Shown: positions 42,383 to 52,502, counted from the first letter of the stretch. The stretch: 64,000 bases of DNA from Colwellia sp. (GCA_013215295.1 JABSOZ010000014.1:1-64000); one strand, 5' to 3'. The notes: generated from the sequence alone by a model not told the origin. Numbers and translations: made by a program.

Positions 42383-43822
42383 ATGAGACAATTCAAATAT
42401 GAACAATTAGCCAATAAGTTAATTGTTCAAATTGAAGATGAAAAATGGCGACCTAATGAAAGACTCCCCTCTATTCGAGAGCTGGCTCAGCTTTATAGTG
42501 TTTCAAAAATTACAGTGCAAAAAACGCTTCATACCTTAGAAGCGAGAGGGATCGTTTTTGTAAAAATGAAATCTGGCTACTACGTTGCCCCCGTAAAACC
42601 GCTTCAACAAATTAGCCAAAGGCTTACTGAAATTGGTAAACCAAAGCTGGTTGATGTTCCTGAGGTTTTTTATGAAATTATGGAGCGTACAGCTGCTTTT
42701 GATATAGCCCCGCAGAACTTAGATACTGGTCAAGCGCCGAATCACTTATTGTTATTAAACCGACATATCAGTCGTGCGTTACGAAAGAGCCCGCAAAACC
42801 ATGCGCTCTATTATTGTGAGCCACCAGGGGACTTGTCACTAAGGCATCAAATTAGTGAACATTATCGAAGGCGCGAGCTTAATATTTCAGCGCAGGAAAT
42901 ATGCATTACCTCAGGCTGTCAAAACAGTTTGTTTTTAGCGTTAATGGCAACATGCCAACCAGGTGATATTGTTGCCATAGAAAGCCCGGCATTTTATGGT
43001 GTTTTACAATTATTACAGCAACTTAAATTACAAGTCGTTGAGCTGCCAAGCTCTTATACGGTTGGCTTGACGGCTGATGCGCTAGAAAAAGCCACTAAGA
43101 AGTGGGACATTAAAGCTTGTGTGCTAACCGCTAACTTTGCCACGCCAACTGGGGCGCTTATTCCCGTAAAAGAAAAACGTAAAATAGCAGCGCTTGCCAA
43201 CGATAAAAATATCATCATCATTGAAGATGATATTTACGGAGACTTAGGTTTTCATTCTAAAGTCGTGCCACTTAAAAACTACGATACCCAAGGAAATTTT
43301 ATTTTATGTAGCTCTTTTTCTAAGTCACTTTCAAGGGATTTGCGTATTGGCTGGATTGTCGCGGGTAAGCACTTTAAAAAAATAGTGCACATGAAATTGG
43401 TTTATCAGCTATCAACTAGCCAAGCGATTCAGCATGGCTTGTCGAACTTTTTAGCCGAAGGTCATTTCGAAAGGCACTTGCAGCAATATCGTAAAGTGCT
43501 CCGCGTACAACGTGATCAGTTAACCAATGGCATTGCAGAGCATTGGCGAATCGCGACAATATTTACCGTACCTGATGGTGGGCTAGCCATTTGGCTGCAA
43601 CTACCCGTAGAAATTGACACCTTCTTACTTTATCAACGTGCTATTGCCGAAGGCATAATAATCACGCCAGGCAGATTGTTTTCGTCAGTTAAAAAGTTTT
43701 CAAATTGCTTGAGGTTAAGTTTTGCACACCCAACGACTGGGCACCGATTACAAGCACTGATTAGATTGGGGGCTTTGTGTGAAAGTATGATGAAGAATAA
43801 ACGTTACTATAAAATAAATTAG
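42383..43822 (+). CDS. MocR-type (GntR-aminotransferase) regulator
   Basis: 479 residues. N-terminal GntR winged HTH (about 1-75: LPSIRELAQLYSVSKITVQK) fused to an aminotransferase-like domain with PLP-site motifs ITSGCQNSLFLAL, IIEDDIYGDLGFH and the Lys region SSFSKSLSRDLRIGW. MocR proteins use PLP or an aldimine as signal and usually regulate a neighbouring gene. The divergent neighbour is ccoG, 113 bases away. A direct link to copper or oxidase function is not known to me; the true target may be elsewhere. Confidence 0.88.
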   Translation: MRQFKYEQLANKLIVQIEDEKWRPNERLPSIRELAQLYSVSKITVQKTLHTLEARGIVFVKMKSGYYVAPVKPLQQISQRLTEIGKPKLVDVPEVFYEIMERTAAFDIAPQNLDTGQAPNHLLLLNRHISRALRKSPQNHALYYCEPPGDLSLRHQISEHYRRRELNISAQEICITSGCQNSLFLALMATCQPGDIVAIESPAFYGVLQLLQQLKLQVVELPSSYTVGLTADALEKATKKWDIKACVLTANFATPTGALIPVKEKRKIAALANDKNIIIIEDDIYGDLGFHSKVVPLKNYDTQGNFILCSSFSKSLSRDLRIGWIVAGKHFKKIVHMKLVYQLSTSQAIQHGLSNFLAEGHFERHLQQYRKVLRVQRDQLTNGIAEHWRIATIFTVPDGGLAIWLQLPVEIDTFLLYQRAIAEGIIITPGRLFSSVKKFSNCLRLSFAHPTTGHRLQALIRLGALCESMMKNKRYYKIN

Positions 43823-43971
43823 CCAGAATGGGCTATTGAAATTTTAACCTATTATCTGTGACAACTAAATTAGAAAAAAAATTATCTTCTACTATATTTA
43901 TCATGTGGCACAAAGATCTAACCTATTAGATCTGTCAATTAAGTTAGCCTAGAAAGTAATGGGATCTAATC

Positions 43972-46900
43972 ATGGTCAAACAGTTTTTACTTAAATCTTA
44001 TCGTCGTGACCTCTCTACTTATATAAGTAATCTCAATACTCGAACTAAGATCTTGCTTGGTTTTAGCGTGCCATTATCACTGCTCATTATTATTGCTACC
44101 GTGTTTTTCTTCAGTATTGGCGAATTAACGGACACCTCCAAGTGGGTAAAACATACCCATCAAGTGATCACCGATGGTAAAGAACTCGAAAAACTGATGA
44201 TCGATATGGAAAACGGTGAGCGGGGTTTCCTTATTACCGGTAAAGATAGCTTCTTAGAACCTTTCATCGCATCTCAAAAAGTTTGGGATACCAAAGTTCA
44301 GGCTTTACAATCCTTGGTTCGAGACAATCCCAGCCAGGTGGAAAAATTAGATGATATAATTATTCTTGAAAAGCAATGGTATAAAGAGGCTGCGACAGTA
44401 GAAATTGCTAAGCGACGCTCAGTAAAAGAGACCAATAAAAGCTTAGAATACATGCAGAATGTCTTAAGAAAAGGACAGGGCAAAAATATCCTTGATAGCA
44501 TACTCAAGACTATTGAAGAGCTTAATCATATATTTGAGCAAGCCAACTATCCACTAGGGATCAATGCTCTATTGGCCATTGCTAAAGATATTGTTGATCA
44601 AGAAAGTGGCCAAAGAGGTTTCCTTATTACTGGCGAAGAAAACTTCCTTGAACCCTATAATTTAGGGCAAAAAAACTTTGATGTACATATGGATAATCTT
44701 CGACAATTGATTGAAAGCCATTTTGACCACACAGAGGTCTTGGCTCAAATAAATCAGTTAGAGGAGTTGTCATTAAGTTGGTTAACCTTGGAAGCAGAGC
44801 CTGAAATAGCATTGCGCAATGAAGTTAATACCGGCACCAAAACCAATGTTGACATAGAGAATGCACTGGCTTTGTCGGCTGGTGGCGGTATTATAACTAA
44901 AATAAAAGCGCAGCTATTTGCATTAACTTACCAATTTGAAAAAGCCAACCACTCAGCAGGAAAAAACTTAGTTGCACAAATTTCGTTGGACTTAGTGGAT
45001 CAAGAATCACATCTACGGGGGTATTTAATTACCGGGAAAAGTAACTTTTTGACTCCTTTTGAAGAAGCAAGGGCTGAAAAATTGGTGCACTTAGCAAAAC
45101 TGAAAATGATCGTTAACAACAGTTTAAATAAACAACAGGTTTTTAACAAAATTGACCAGATTCATACATTATCGACACAATGGCATAATGATGCAGCGAC
45201 ACCTGAAATAGAAGCTCGTCGAGAAATTAATCGAACAGGGATATCTACTTTAAGGTTTTTAGAGGGAATCTTAAACCGAAACACAGGAAAAGATATTTTA
45301 GATGCGCAACGGCTCATTATTGATTCCCTAACAATCTACTTTAAAAACGAGCTCGATCTTCAAGGAGAAAATTATATCCTTAAGCTTGCCAAAGCTATTG
45401 TTGATGAGGAAACTGGCGAACGAGGCTTTTTAATTACTGGCAACGATAGCTATTTAGCACCTTATCTACAGGGACAACAAGACTTTGAGCAAACCATTAT
45501 TGATTTATTGGTTTATATCGATGTTAAAGTGGCTAATACTAATACTAATACTAATACTAATACTAATACTAATACTAATACTAAAGATTATAATGACCAC
45601 AAGCTATTAAAAGACGATATCTTTAAACTGAGAAATCAACATCGTCAATGGAACGAACAAGCCGCCAAACCAGAAATAGCTGCTAGACGAAACATTGACT
45701 TAAAAAATATAAATAGTTTGGAATTTCTTCAAAAAACATTGATCCAAGAAAAAGGAAAAAAAATTCTTGATGAAATGAGAGCCATTATTGCAACGTTAGA
45801 AGCTAATTTTAAAGACTCAAATTTTACCGCCTCTAAACATTTGCTTACCATTTCAAAGGCAATTGTTGACCGTGAAACTGGTCAACGCGGCTTTTTAATT
45901 ACCGGAGAAGACTCGTTTTTAGAGCCTTATCATCGAGGGCAAGCGGTATTAAGAAATACGTTTCCAAAACTACAATCGGTTATCTCAAGTGGTTTTGACG
46001 CGCAGGATGTCCAAGAAAAACTTGATAATATTGAACAATTTTCCAGCCGTTACCAAGCTTCTGCATTAGCGGAAATAGCGCTACGCAAACAAATGGATAA
46101 GAGCAAGGGTTCATTTCAACCTATTGAAAAAGTAGTCGCTTCGGGACGTGGCAAAGGCATATTAGAAAAAACCAGGAATTTGTTGCAAAACTTAAAAGCG
46201 ACTTTCGTTCAAGGACAAAATGAAGCCGCCCAGTACTTAGCTATCCGCATTGAAAAAGATTTACTCGACCAAGAAACAGGGTTACGTGGTTATCTGGTTA
46301 CCGGTCATGATGAATATCTTCAAGCTTTTGATGATGGATATTTAGCCATGCAAGCGAACTTTACCTCTTTAAGGACGTTGATCTCAGCCAGCTACGACAA
46401 AGCAGCTGTATTAGCGAGTATTGAAAAATTAAGGGCTAAAAGCAGACAATGGGATGACCAAGCAGGATCACCTGAAATACTATTACGCCGGAAATTGAAT
46501 TTAGTGGGCAGTAGCATGAGTGATGTCACTTCGCTTATTGAACAAGAAACCGGTAAAAATATCACCGACCAAATAAGAGCTATTTTGACCGCATTTATTG
46601 CCGTTGAAATGGAGTTAATGAATGGTAGAGAGCTAGAAGCAGACCAAGCGGCCAGCACTGCTCTTTTTGTTGTGCTAGTGGGTACTGTTATCGCTATTAT
46701 TATCGCTCTCGTCGTTGCTATGCTGGTATCAAATTACGTGGTAGAAAAGCTAAGTATTCTAGTAATCGCGACTAATAAATTTACTGAGGGTGATCTCAAT
46801 CAAAAAATTGAAATTAATTCCGGAGATGAATTTGCAACACTGGGTTTGTCTTTTAACGAGATGACCAAAACAATGAAGTACTCAATTAATGAGATGGAAC

Positions 46901-48459
46901 AAGCAACTCGCGCAAAAGGAGAGTTCCTTGCTAATATGTCTCATGAAATTAGAACACCTATGAATGGTGTCTTGGGCATGTTAACGATATTAGAACAATC
47001 TGGTCTTAGCGAGAAACAGGAAAGTTTGGTCACCACCATTCGGTCATGTGGTGACGGTTTAATGGTGGTGATTAACGACATCTTGGACTTGTCGAAACTA
47101 GAGTCAGGAAAACTTGAAATAGAACAACACCCCTTTAAGTTAGAAGATTGCATTGAAAACAGCCTTTATCTATTAAGCTCTTTATCATCTCAAAAAGGGT
47201 TGTTATTAACCTATGATATTGGCGAGAACGTGCCCGAAAGTTTATTAGGAGACAATATAAGAATAAGACAAATATTGATGAACTTGATTGGTAATGCGAT
47301 TAAATTCACCGAATTTGGTGATATTAATATCTCGGTAGCGGTAACTAAACAAGTAAACAATATTTATCACCTCCGTTTTACGGTTAAAGACGGTGGTATT
47401 GGCATATCTAAAGCAGACCAAGCGAAATTGTTTCAGCCTTTTTCTCAAGTAGATGCATCAACGACAAGAAAATACGGTGGTACAGGGTTAGGTTTGGTTA
47501 TTTGTCAAAAACTTGTTGAGCAAATGCATGGTGAAATCGGTGTAAATAGTAGCCAAGGTCAAGGGGCTACTTTCTATTTCACCATTCCTTTACAACAAAT
47601 TGAATTCCAAGAAAAAGAGCAAAAAAGAAGATACTCGGACATTGACCATGAAATGGCGAAGAAATTACCTTTGTCCATACTTATTGTTGAAGACAATAAT
47701 GTTAACCAAATAATAGCGAAAAACTTGCTTGAAAACTTTGGTTATCAACCAGATTTAGCTGAAAATGGGAAAGTAGCTTTATCGGCAATAGACCGAAAAT
47801 CATATGATGTCGTTTTTATGGATATGCAAATGCCAGTGATGGATGGTATTGAAGCCACTAAAAGAATTGTGGAGTTATATGGCAGTGATAGGCCCAGAAT
47901 TATTGCGATGACAGCTAACGTTTTTACCGCCGACAAAGAGAAATGTTTTGCTGCTGGAATGGATGATTTTATTGGTAAACCTATTGTTGTTGAACATGTT
48001 ATTGCGGCACTACTACGTTGTAAAAATAATACTGTTAATCAGCCGGAAACTGCTGGCAATATAAGTGATATTAAATTGGTGAGTCCAACACAAAAAGAGC
48101 AAATTGTTTGGGATGAAGACGGTTTTTATCGCCGAGTCAGTAACAATGAAAAGCTTGCTGGTAAAATGGTGACCATGTTTCATCAAGATATCAATTTGAT
48201 GGCTGAAGAATTAGCACAATTGATCACAGCCAATGACTTTGACGCTATTGTGATGCTAGCGAACAAAATCAAAAATTTAACCGAGAATATCGGAGCATTA
48301 GCACTTAAAAAACATCTTGAACAACTCGTCGTAGTTGCTAAAGCTAAACAAGATTTATCTAAAGCATTGCTAAATTTTCAACAGCAAAAAGATACCTTGA
48401 TGTCTGTACTCGTTGAGCATTTTCCACAAATAAACAAGCAAAATTCTATATCTTCTTAA
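43972..48459 (+). CDS. Hybrid histidine kinase with six CHASE3-like sensor units
   Basis: 1495 residues. TM1 at about 27-49, then six CHASE3-like units, each with a (G/H)xRG(F/Y)L(I/V)TG core at residues about 82, 213, 347, 482, 637 and 770, spaced 131-135 apart except 155 around an Asn-Thr insertion. TM2 at about 894-918, HAMP, HisKA with His991 in NMSHEIRTPMNG, HATPase (N-box about 1104, DGGIGI, GGTGLGL) and a receiver with Asp1284 and Lys1335. The C-terminal HPt-like domain has Asn1431 where the phospho-His should be. Inner-membrane sensor with a periplasmic array. Signal and output unknown; no partner regulator is adjacent. Confidence 0.9.
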   Translation: MVKQFLLKSYRRDLSTYISNLNTRTKILLGFSVPLSLLIIIATVFFFSIGELTDTSKWVKHTHQVITDGKELEKLMIDMENGERGFLITGKDSFLEPFIASQKVWDTKVQALQSLVRDNPSQVEKLDDIIILEKQWYKEAATVEIAKRRSVKETNKSLEYMQNVLRKGQGKNILDSILKTIEELNHIFEQANYPLGINALLAIAKDIVDQESGQRGFLITGEENFLEPYNLGQKNFDVHMDNLRQLIESHFDHTEVLAQINQLEELSLSWLTLEAEPEIALRNEVNTGTKTNVDIENALALSAGGGIITKIKAQLFALTYQFEKANHSAGKNLVAQISLDLVDQESHLRGYLITGKSNFLTPFEEARAEKLVHLAKLKMIVNNSLNKQQVFNKIDQIHTLSTQWHNDAATPEIEARREINRTGISTLRFLEGILNRNTGKDILDAQRLIIDSLTIYFKNELDLQGENYILKLAKAIVDEETGERGFLITGNDSYLAPYLQGQQDFEQTIIDLLVYIDVKVANTNTNTNTNTNTNTNTKDYNDHKLLKDDIFKLRNQHRQWNEQAAKPEIAARRNIDLKNINSLEFLQKTLIQEKGKKILDEMRAIIATLEANFKDSNFTASKHLLTISKAIVDRETGQRGFLITGEDSFLEPYHRGQAVLRNTFPKLQSVISSGFDAQDVQEKLDNIEQFSSRYQASALAEIALRKQMDKSKGSFQPIEKVVASGRGKGILEKTRNLLQNLKATFVQGQNEAAQYLAIRIEKDLLDQETGLRGYLVTGHDEYLQAFDDGYLAMQANFTSLRTLISASYDKAAVLASIEKLRAKSRQWDDQAGSPEILLRRKLNLVGSSMSDVTSLIEQETGKNITDQIRAILTAFIAVEMELMNGRELEADQAASTALFVVLVGTVIAIIIALVVAMLVSNYVVEKLSILVIATNKFTEGDLNQKIEINSGDEFATLGLSFNEMTKTMKYSINEMEQATRAKGEFLANMSHEIRTPMNGVLGMLTILEQSGLSEKQESLVTTIRSCGDGLMVVINDILDLSKLESGKLEIEQHPFKLEDCIENSLYLLSSLSSQKGLLLTYDIGENVPESLLGDNIRIRQILMNLIGNAIKFTEFGDINISVAVTKQVNNIYHLRFTVKDGGIGISKADQAKLFQPFSQVDASTTRKYGGTGLGLVICQKLVEQMHGEIGVNSSQGQGATFYFTIPLQQIEFQEKEQKRRYSDIDHEMAKKLPLSILIVEDNNVNQIIAKNLLENFGYQPDLAENGKVALSAIDRKSYDVVFMDMQMPVMDGIEATKRIVELYGSDRPRIIAMTANVFTADKEKCFAAGMDDFIGKPIVVEHVIAALLRCKNNTVNQPETAGNISDIKLVSPTQKEQIVWDEDGFYRRVSNNEKLAGKMVTMFHQDINLMAEELAQLITANDFDAIVMLANKIKNLTENIGALALKKHLEQLVVVAKAKQDLSKALLNFQQQKDTLMSVLVEHFPQINKQNSISS
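45535..45582 (+). repeat. In-frame hexanucleotide microsatellite (AATACT)8
   Basis: Eight perfect AATACT units encode (Asn-Thr)8 inside the fourth CHASE3-like unit of the hybrid kinase. Unit changes keep the frame, so they would alter length rather than switch the gene off. Confidence 0.95.
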
Positions 48460-48639
48460 CAATCAATGACTGCTTTAAGGCGGTAAGTGTTTCAGGTTTT
48501 ACCTGGGTAGCTAAAGAGCAACTTTCATCTTATCCTTTAAATGACTATCTACAGCGATACATCACGGTAGATAGCTAGTCTAAAGTACATTACAAAAAAG
48601 AGTGTGATTTCTCAAAATGACCATTTTTATCAGAGTGAG

Positions 48640-49788
48640 TTATTGACCAAACTGACTATTTTTATCAAAATGAATAACAGTGCGGATACTTTCGCCTTTA
48701 TGCATTAATTCAAACGATTCATTAATGTCTTCTAGCGGCATGGTATGAGTGATGAAATCGCTTAATTTGAATTCTCCCGCTAAATAGCGCTCGACGTAAT
48801 CTGGTAATTCAGTTCTCCCTTTAACGCCCCCAAATGCAGAGCCACGCCATACTCGGCCCGTTACCAGTTGGAATGGGCGAGTTGATATTTCTTGTCCTGC
48901 ACCAGCAACACCAATCACAATAGATTCTCCCCAGCCTTTATGACAACACTCTAAAGCAGAACGCATTAGGTTAACATTACCAACACATTCAAATGAGTAA
49001 TCAACACCACCATCGGTTAACTCAACGATAATGTCTTGAATTGCACGGTCGTAATCTTTCGGATTAATACAGTCGGTAGCGCCAAGTTTTCTAGCAAGTT
49101 CGAATTTACTTTCGTTAATATCGATGGCAATAATACGACTTGCTTTTGCCATCGTTGCGCCAATAACAGCTGATAAACCAATGCCGCCAAGTCCGAAAAT
49201 GGCAACGGTTGCGCCTTCTTCAACTTTAGCGGTATTCATTACAGCGCCCATGCCGGTGGTAACGCCACAACCTAATAAGCATACTTCTTCTAATGGTGCT
49301 TCTTTATTCACTTTCGCTAAAGAAATTTCCGGTAATACTGTGTATTCAGAAAACGTTGAACAACCCATGTAATGGAAAATGGCTTGGCCGTCTTTATAAA
49401 AGCGGGTAGTGCCGTCTGGCATCAAGCCTTTGCCTTGAGTTTCGCGAATTTTTTGACAAAGGTTAGTTTTACCCGACAAACAGAACTTACATTCACCACA
49501 TTCTGGTGTATATAACGGAATAACGTGGTCGCCTACCTGAACACTGGTAACGCCTTCACCGATTTGTTCAACGATACCACCGCCTTCATGGCCTAATATA
49601 ACGGGAAATATTCCTTCAGGATCATCGCCCGATAAAGTGAACGCATCGGTATGACAAACGCCTGAGGCAATAACTTTAACTAATACTTCTCCTTTACGAG
49701 GCAGCATTACATCAACTTCTTCAACTGATAATGGTTGATTAGGGCCCCAAGCAATCGCTGCTTTCGATTTAATAAATTTATCGGTCAT
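48640..49788 (-). CDS. frmA: S-(hydroxymethyl)glutathione dehydrogenase / class III alcohol dehydrogenase
   Basis: 382 residues, zinc alcohol dehydrogenase family. Catalytic zinc ligands in [13 protein letters not shown] and [10 protein letters not shown]; structural zinc site [21 protein letters not shown]-binding [13 protein letters not shown]. The length and VGDHVIPLY context place it in the glutathione-dependent formaldehyde dehydrogenase class, which also acts on S-nitrosoglutathione. Cytoplasmic. The usual S-formylglutathione hydrolase gene is not adjacent. Divergent from a LysR regulator. Confidence 0.93.
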   Translation of the reverse strand: MTDKFIKSKAAIAWGPNQPLSVEEVDVMLPRKGEVLVKVIASGVCHTDAFTLSGDDPEGIFPVILGHEGGGIVEQIGEGVTSVQVGDHVIPLYTPECGECKFCLSGKTNLCQKIRETQGKGLMPDGTTRFYKDGQAIFHYMGCSTFSEYTVLPEISLAKVNKEAPLEEVCLLGCGVTTGMGAVMNTAKVEEGATVAIFGLGGIGLSAVIGATMAKASRIIAIDINESKFELARKLGATDCINPKDYDRAIQDIIVELTDGGVDYSFECVGNVNLMRSALECCHKGWGESIVIGVAGAGQEISTRPFQLVTGRVWRGSAFGGVKGRTELPDYVERYLAGEFKLSDFITHTMPLEDINESFELMHKGESIRTVIHFDKNSQFGQ

Positions 49789-49905
49789 ATTGATTCTCGT
49801 TGTTAAGTTAATCGAACTATCTGAAGGTTATGTTGAGTATTATATTTGTTTATATATAAATGATAATATACTAAATAGGTAAATAACTATTACTGACAGG
49901 TAACA

Positions 49906-50775
49906 ATGATGAAGTGGGAAGGAATTAGCGAATTTGTCCACGTTGCTGAAACGGAAAGTTTTACGCAAGCGTCTAAAAAAATGCTCATCTCAACAGCTCA
50001 AGTGAGTCGACAAATAAGTGCATTAGAAAAACGTCTCAATATTAAGTTATTTTATCGTACGACACGTAAGGTTTCATTAACCGAAGAAGGCAGAGTCTTT
50101 TATCAGCACTGCCGAGGTGTACTAGATGGTTTAGACGAAGCCGAACGAGCCATCACCAATTTACAGATAAAGCCACAGGGTAAAATTAAACTGACAGCGC
50201 CAGTGACTTATGGTGAGCAAAAAATATTGCCTTTAGTAAATAATTTTATGAAAAAATATCAAGATGTTGAAGTGAGTGCATATTTGAGTAATCAGCAATT
50301 TGACCTAGTTGAAGAAGGGTACGACTTAGCTATTCGTTTAGGTAAGTTAAGTGACTCAACTATGATGGCAAAAAAATTGGGAAAACGGACAAACTATTTG
50401 TGTGCATCACCAGAGTATATAGAGAAGTATGGCATTCCTCTCTCCTTGTCTGAATTGAATAAACACAGCTGCTTATTGGGGACACTTGATTATTGGCATT
50501 TTGCTTATTCGGCTAAAGAAAGGAATCTTCGAGTGAGTGGCAGACTTCGTTATAACAGTGGTGTCAGTTTAGCTGATGCAGCACTGAAAGGGCTGGGGAT
50601 TGTACAACTGCCGGATTATTATGTTCAGGAATATTTAAAAAGTGGTGAACTTGTTAGTGTGCTAGATAATTTTAGAGAACCCGATGGGGGAATATGGGCT
50701 ATTTATCCACAAAATCGTCATCTATCTCCGAAAATAAGATTATTAGTCGATTATTTAGTTGAGCACATTAGTTAA
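49906..50775 (+). CDS. LysR-family regulator, divergent from frmA
   Basis: 289 residues. HTH: FVHVAETESFTQASKKMLIS then AQVSRQISALEKRLNIKLFY, with a DmlR/CrgA-type effector domain (KIKLTAPVTYGEQKILPLV). Two consecutive ATG codons (49906, 49909) follow an AGGT. A marine arrangement of frmA with a divergent LysR gene is common in my recollection, and activation by formaldehyde stress is a reasonable guess. The 117-base gap is AT-rich with a TTTATATATAAA palindrome at 49849-49860. Confidence 0.87.
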   Translation: MMKWEGISEFVHVAETESFTQASKKMLISTAQVSRQISALEKRLNIKLFYRTTRKVSLTEEGRVFYQHCRGVLDGLDEAERAITNLQIKPQGKIKLTAPVTYGEQKILPLVNNFMKKYQDVEVSAYLSNQQFDLVEEGYDLAIRLGKLSDSTMMAKKLGKRTNYLCASPEYIEKYGIPLSLSELNKHSCLLGTLDYWHFAYSAKERNLRVSGRLRYNSGVSLADAALKGLGIVQLPDYYVQEYLKSGELVSVLDNFREPDGGIWAIYPQNRHLSPKIRLLVDYLVEHIS

Positions 50776-50780
50776 ACTAT

Positions 50781-50815
50781 TCGTGCATGTAAATTATTCA
50801 TCATTACATGCACGA
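50781..50815. terminator. Hairpin between convergent LysR and POT genes
   Basis: TCGTGCATGTAA / TTACATGCACGA, 12 perfect pairs with an 11-base loop, just after the LysR stop. No T-run, but the strong stem suits a convergent-gene boundary. Confidence 0.55.
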
Positions 50816-50828
50816 CAATATTGACTTA

Positions 50829-50858
50829 AGAAACTTTTTGTCAAATGGTAAAGTTTCT
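50829..50858 (-). terminator. Hairpin after the POT transporter gene
   Basis: AGAAACTTT / AAAGTTTCT, nine pairs with a 12-base loop, immediately downstream of the POT stop on the minus strand. Confidence 0.5.
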
Positions 50859-50861
50859 GAT

Positions 50862-52358
50862 TTATTTAACGCCGTGCATTAATTTGTTAATCATTGGCGC
50901 GATAATAAACAGTAATACTCCACTAGCGGTTAATAGCCAAAAGCTAAAACTAAAACCTCCTAACGCTGAAGCAACAGTCATACCTGTCTCGCCGCTCATT
51001 GAACCTGCCAACATGCCCGAAAAATTATTACCGATTGCCGTACTTAAAAACCACCCCCCAAAAGCGAAGCCAGCAAGAGAAGCGGGTACAAGCTTACTGA
51101 CCATAGACAAGCCGATAGGTGATAAGCATAACTCTCCAATAGTATGTAAAACGTAACAAGCAGCAAGTGGCCAAATTGGAATCATGTTGTTTTCATCAAG
51201 TAAGTTTTCTAAAGCGAACATCAAGATTAAAAAACCTAAACCTGTCCCTAAAAGGCCTAAAGCAAATTTACGGGGAATACTGGGTTCAAACTTATTCTTT
51301 GCCATAAAAATCCATAGAGCAGAAACAATCGGCGCAAATATTAAAATGGAAACAGAGTTCACAGACTGAAACCACGCAATTTTAAATTCAATCGCTTCGG
51401 TGATGGTTCTATCAACAATATTTTGGGCTAGGAAGGTTAATGAGCTGCCTGCTTGTTCAAAAAACATAAAGAAAATAACGTTAAAGGCAAACATAATTAA
51501 ACAAGCAATAACCCGTTCAAAAGCAACTTTACCGTCACGTTTAGCATGAGACAACAGCATTACGGCTAAGGCCACAAATAATATGAATAAAATCCATGCG
51601 AGAACTTGTGCACCTGCAAAAGCCATAAGAATGTAAAAAGGTACAATCGAAACAATAGCGCCCAAAACAACGTAAACAAGATTTCTGGTGCGCATTGGTG
51701 TTTTTTCAACACTCCCCAAGCCTTTTAACTGCTTACGGCCTATGTAAAACCAAACGTAGCTGATAAGCATACCAACACCGGCAGCGCCAAAAACGGCTTT
51801 GTAATTATCCATCATCGGCGTATCGGTTAATGTGCTTGCTAACCATTGAGTAATAATCGGAGAAATCATCGCCCCTGCATTTATGCCCATATAAAATATG
51901 CTAAAACCCGTGTCGCAGCGAGGATCACCTTCGGGGTAAATTTTACCCACTAAATTAGAAATATTAGGTTTGAATAAACCATTACCAACAATAACTGTCG
52001 CTAAGCCGACCATAAAAAATGTTTGGTCGGGCATCATGATCATAAATAATCCTGCCCCCATGATTAAAGCGCCTACGAGTATGGAGTGCTGTGAACCAAT
52101 GACTTTGTCAGCAATATAGCCGCCAAAAATTGCACTGGCATAAACTAAAGCTAAATATGAACCATAGGTATTGGATGCAAAAGACTGCCCTGATGTATCA
52201 CCATTAAAAAACTGCGCGACTATATATAAAGTTAATGCCCATCGAATGCCATAGAAAGCAAATCGCTCCCAAAACTCTGCCATAAATAACATCCATAATG
52301 GTTTTGGATGCCCCCATAAATTATCAAACTCGGGTGTTGCCTGTAATGTTGCTGTCAT
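50862..52358 (-). CDS. POT-family peptide:proton symporter
   Basis: 498 residues, 12-14 membrane helices. The conserved first-helix motif EFWERFAFYGIRWALTLY, SNTYGSYLALVYASAIFGGY, GNGLFKPNISNLVGKIYP and the FYMGINAGAMISP region define the PTR2/POT family. It imports di- and tripeptides using the proton gradient. AGAGGGAAAATA precedes the ATG. Divergent from a winged-helix/TPR regulator with phased repeats between, and an exported peptidase lies beyond; together these suggest a peptide-use module. Confidence 0.93.
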   Translation of the reverse strand: MTATLQATPEFDNLWGHPKPLWMLFMAEFWERFAFYGIRWALTLYIVAQFFNGDTSGQSFASNTYGSYLALVYASAIFGGYIADKVIGSQHSILVGALIMGAGLFMIMMPDQTFFMVGLATVIVGNGLFKPNISNLVGKIYPEGDPRCDTGFSIFYMGINAGAMISPIITQWLASTLTDTPMMDNYKAVFGAAGVGMLISYVWFYIGRKQLKGLGSVEKTPMRTRNLVYVVLGAIVSIVPFYILMAFAGAQVLAWILFILFVALAVMLLSHAKRDGKVAFERVIACLIMFAFNVIFFMFFEQAGSSLTFLAQNIVDRTITEAIEFKIAWFQSVNSVSILIFAPIVSALWIFMAKNKFEPSIPRKFALGLLGTGLGFLILMFALENLLDENNMIPIWPLAACYVLHTIGELCLSPIGLSMVSKLVPASLAGFAFGGWFLSTAIGNNFSGMLAGSMSGETGMTVASALGGFSFSFWLLTASGVLLFIIAPMINKLMHGVK

Positions 52359-52429
52359 TATTTTCCCTCTGGGGATTAGATATTATTTATCCCTTTCAGC
52401 ATACGCCTGACTAATTTTTGTACTTGAAG

Positions 52430-52502
52430 CTTTGGTGAAGGTAGGTAAAAGTTTTGGTGAAGCTTTGGTGAAAAGTTAATGAAACAGTTGCTCTTTGGTG
52501 AA
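52430..52502. promoter_or_regulatory. Four phased CTTTGGTGAA direct repeats
   Basis: Copies start at 52430, 52452 (first base T), 52463 and 52493, giving spacings of 22, 11 and 30 bases, close to two, one and three helical turns. They lie between the divergent POT and winged-helix/TPR genes. OmpR/PhoB-type winged helices bind such direct repeats. Confidence 0.65.

Noticed and set aside
42270-42383. Upstream start of ccoG
   Set aside because: The 37 to 38 extra codons are unlike CcoG proteins, and GTG 42269 has a strong ribosome-binding site.
49849-49860. LysR operator in the frmA gap
   Set aside because: TTTATATATAAA is a palindrome but a low-complexity AT sequence likely to occur by chance.
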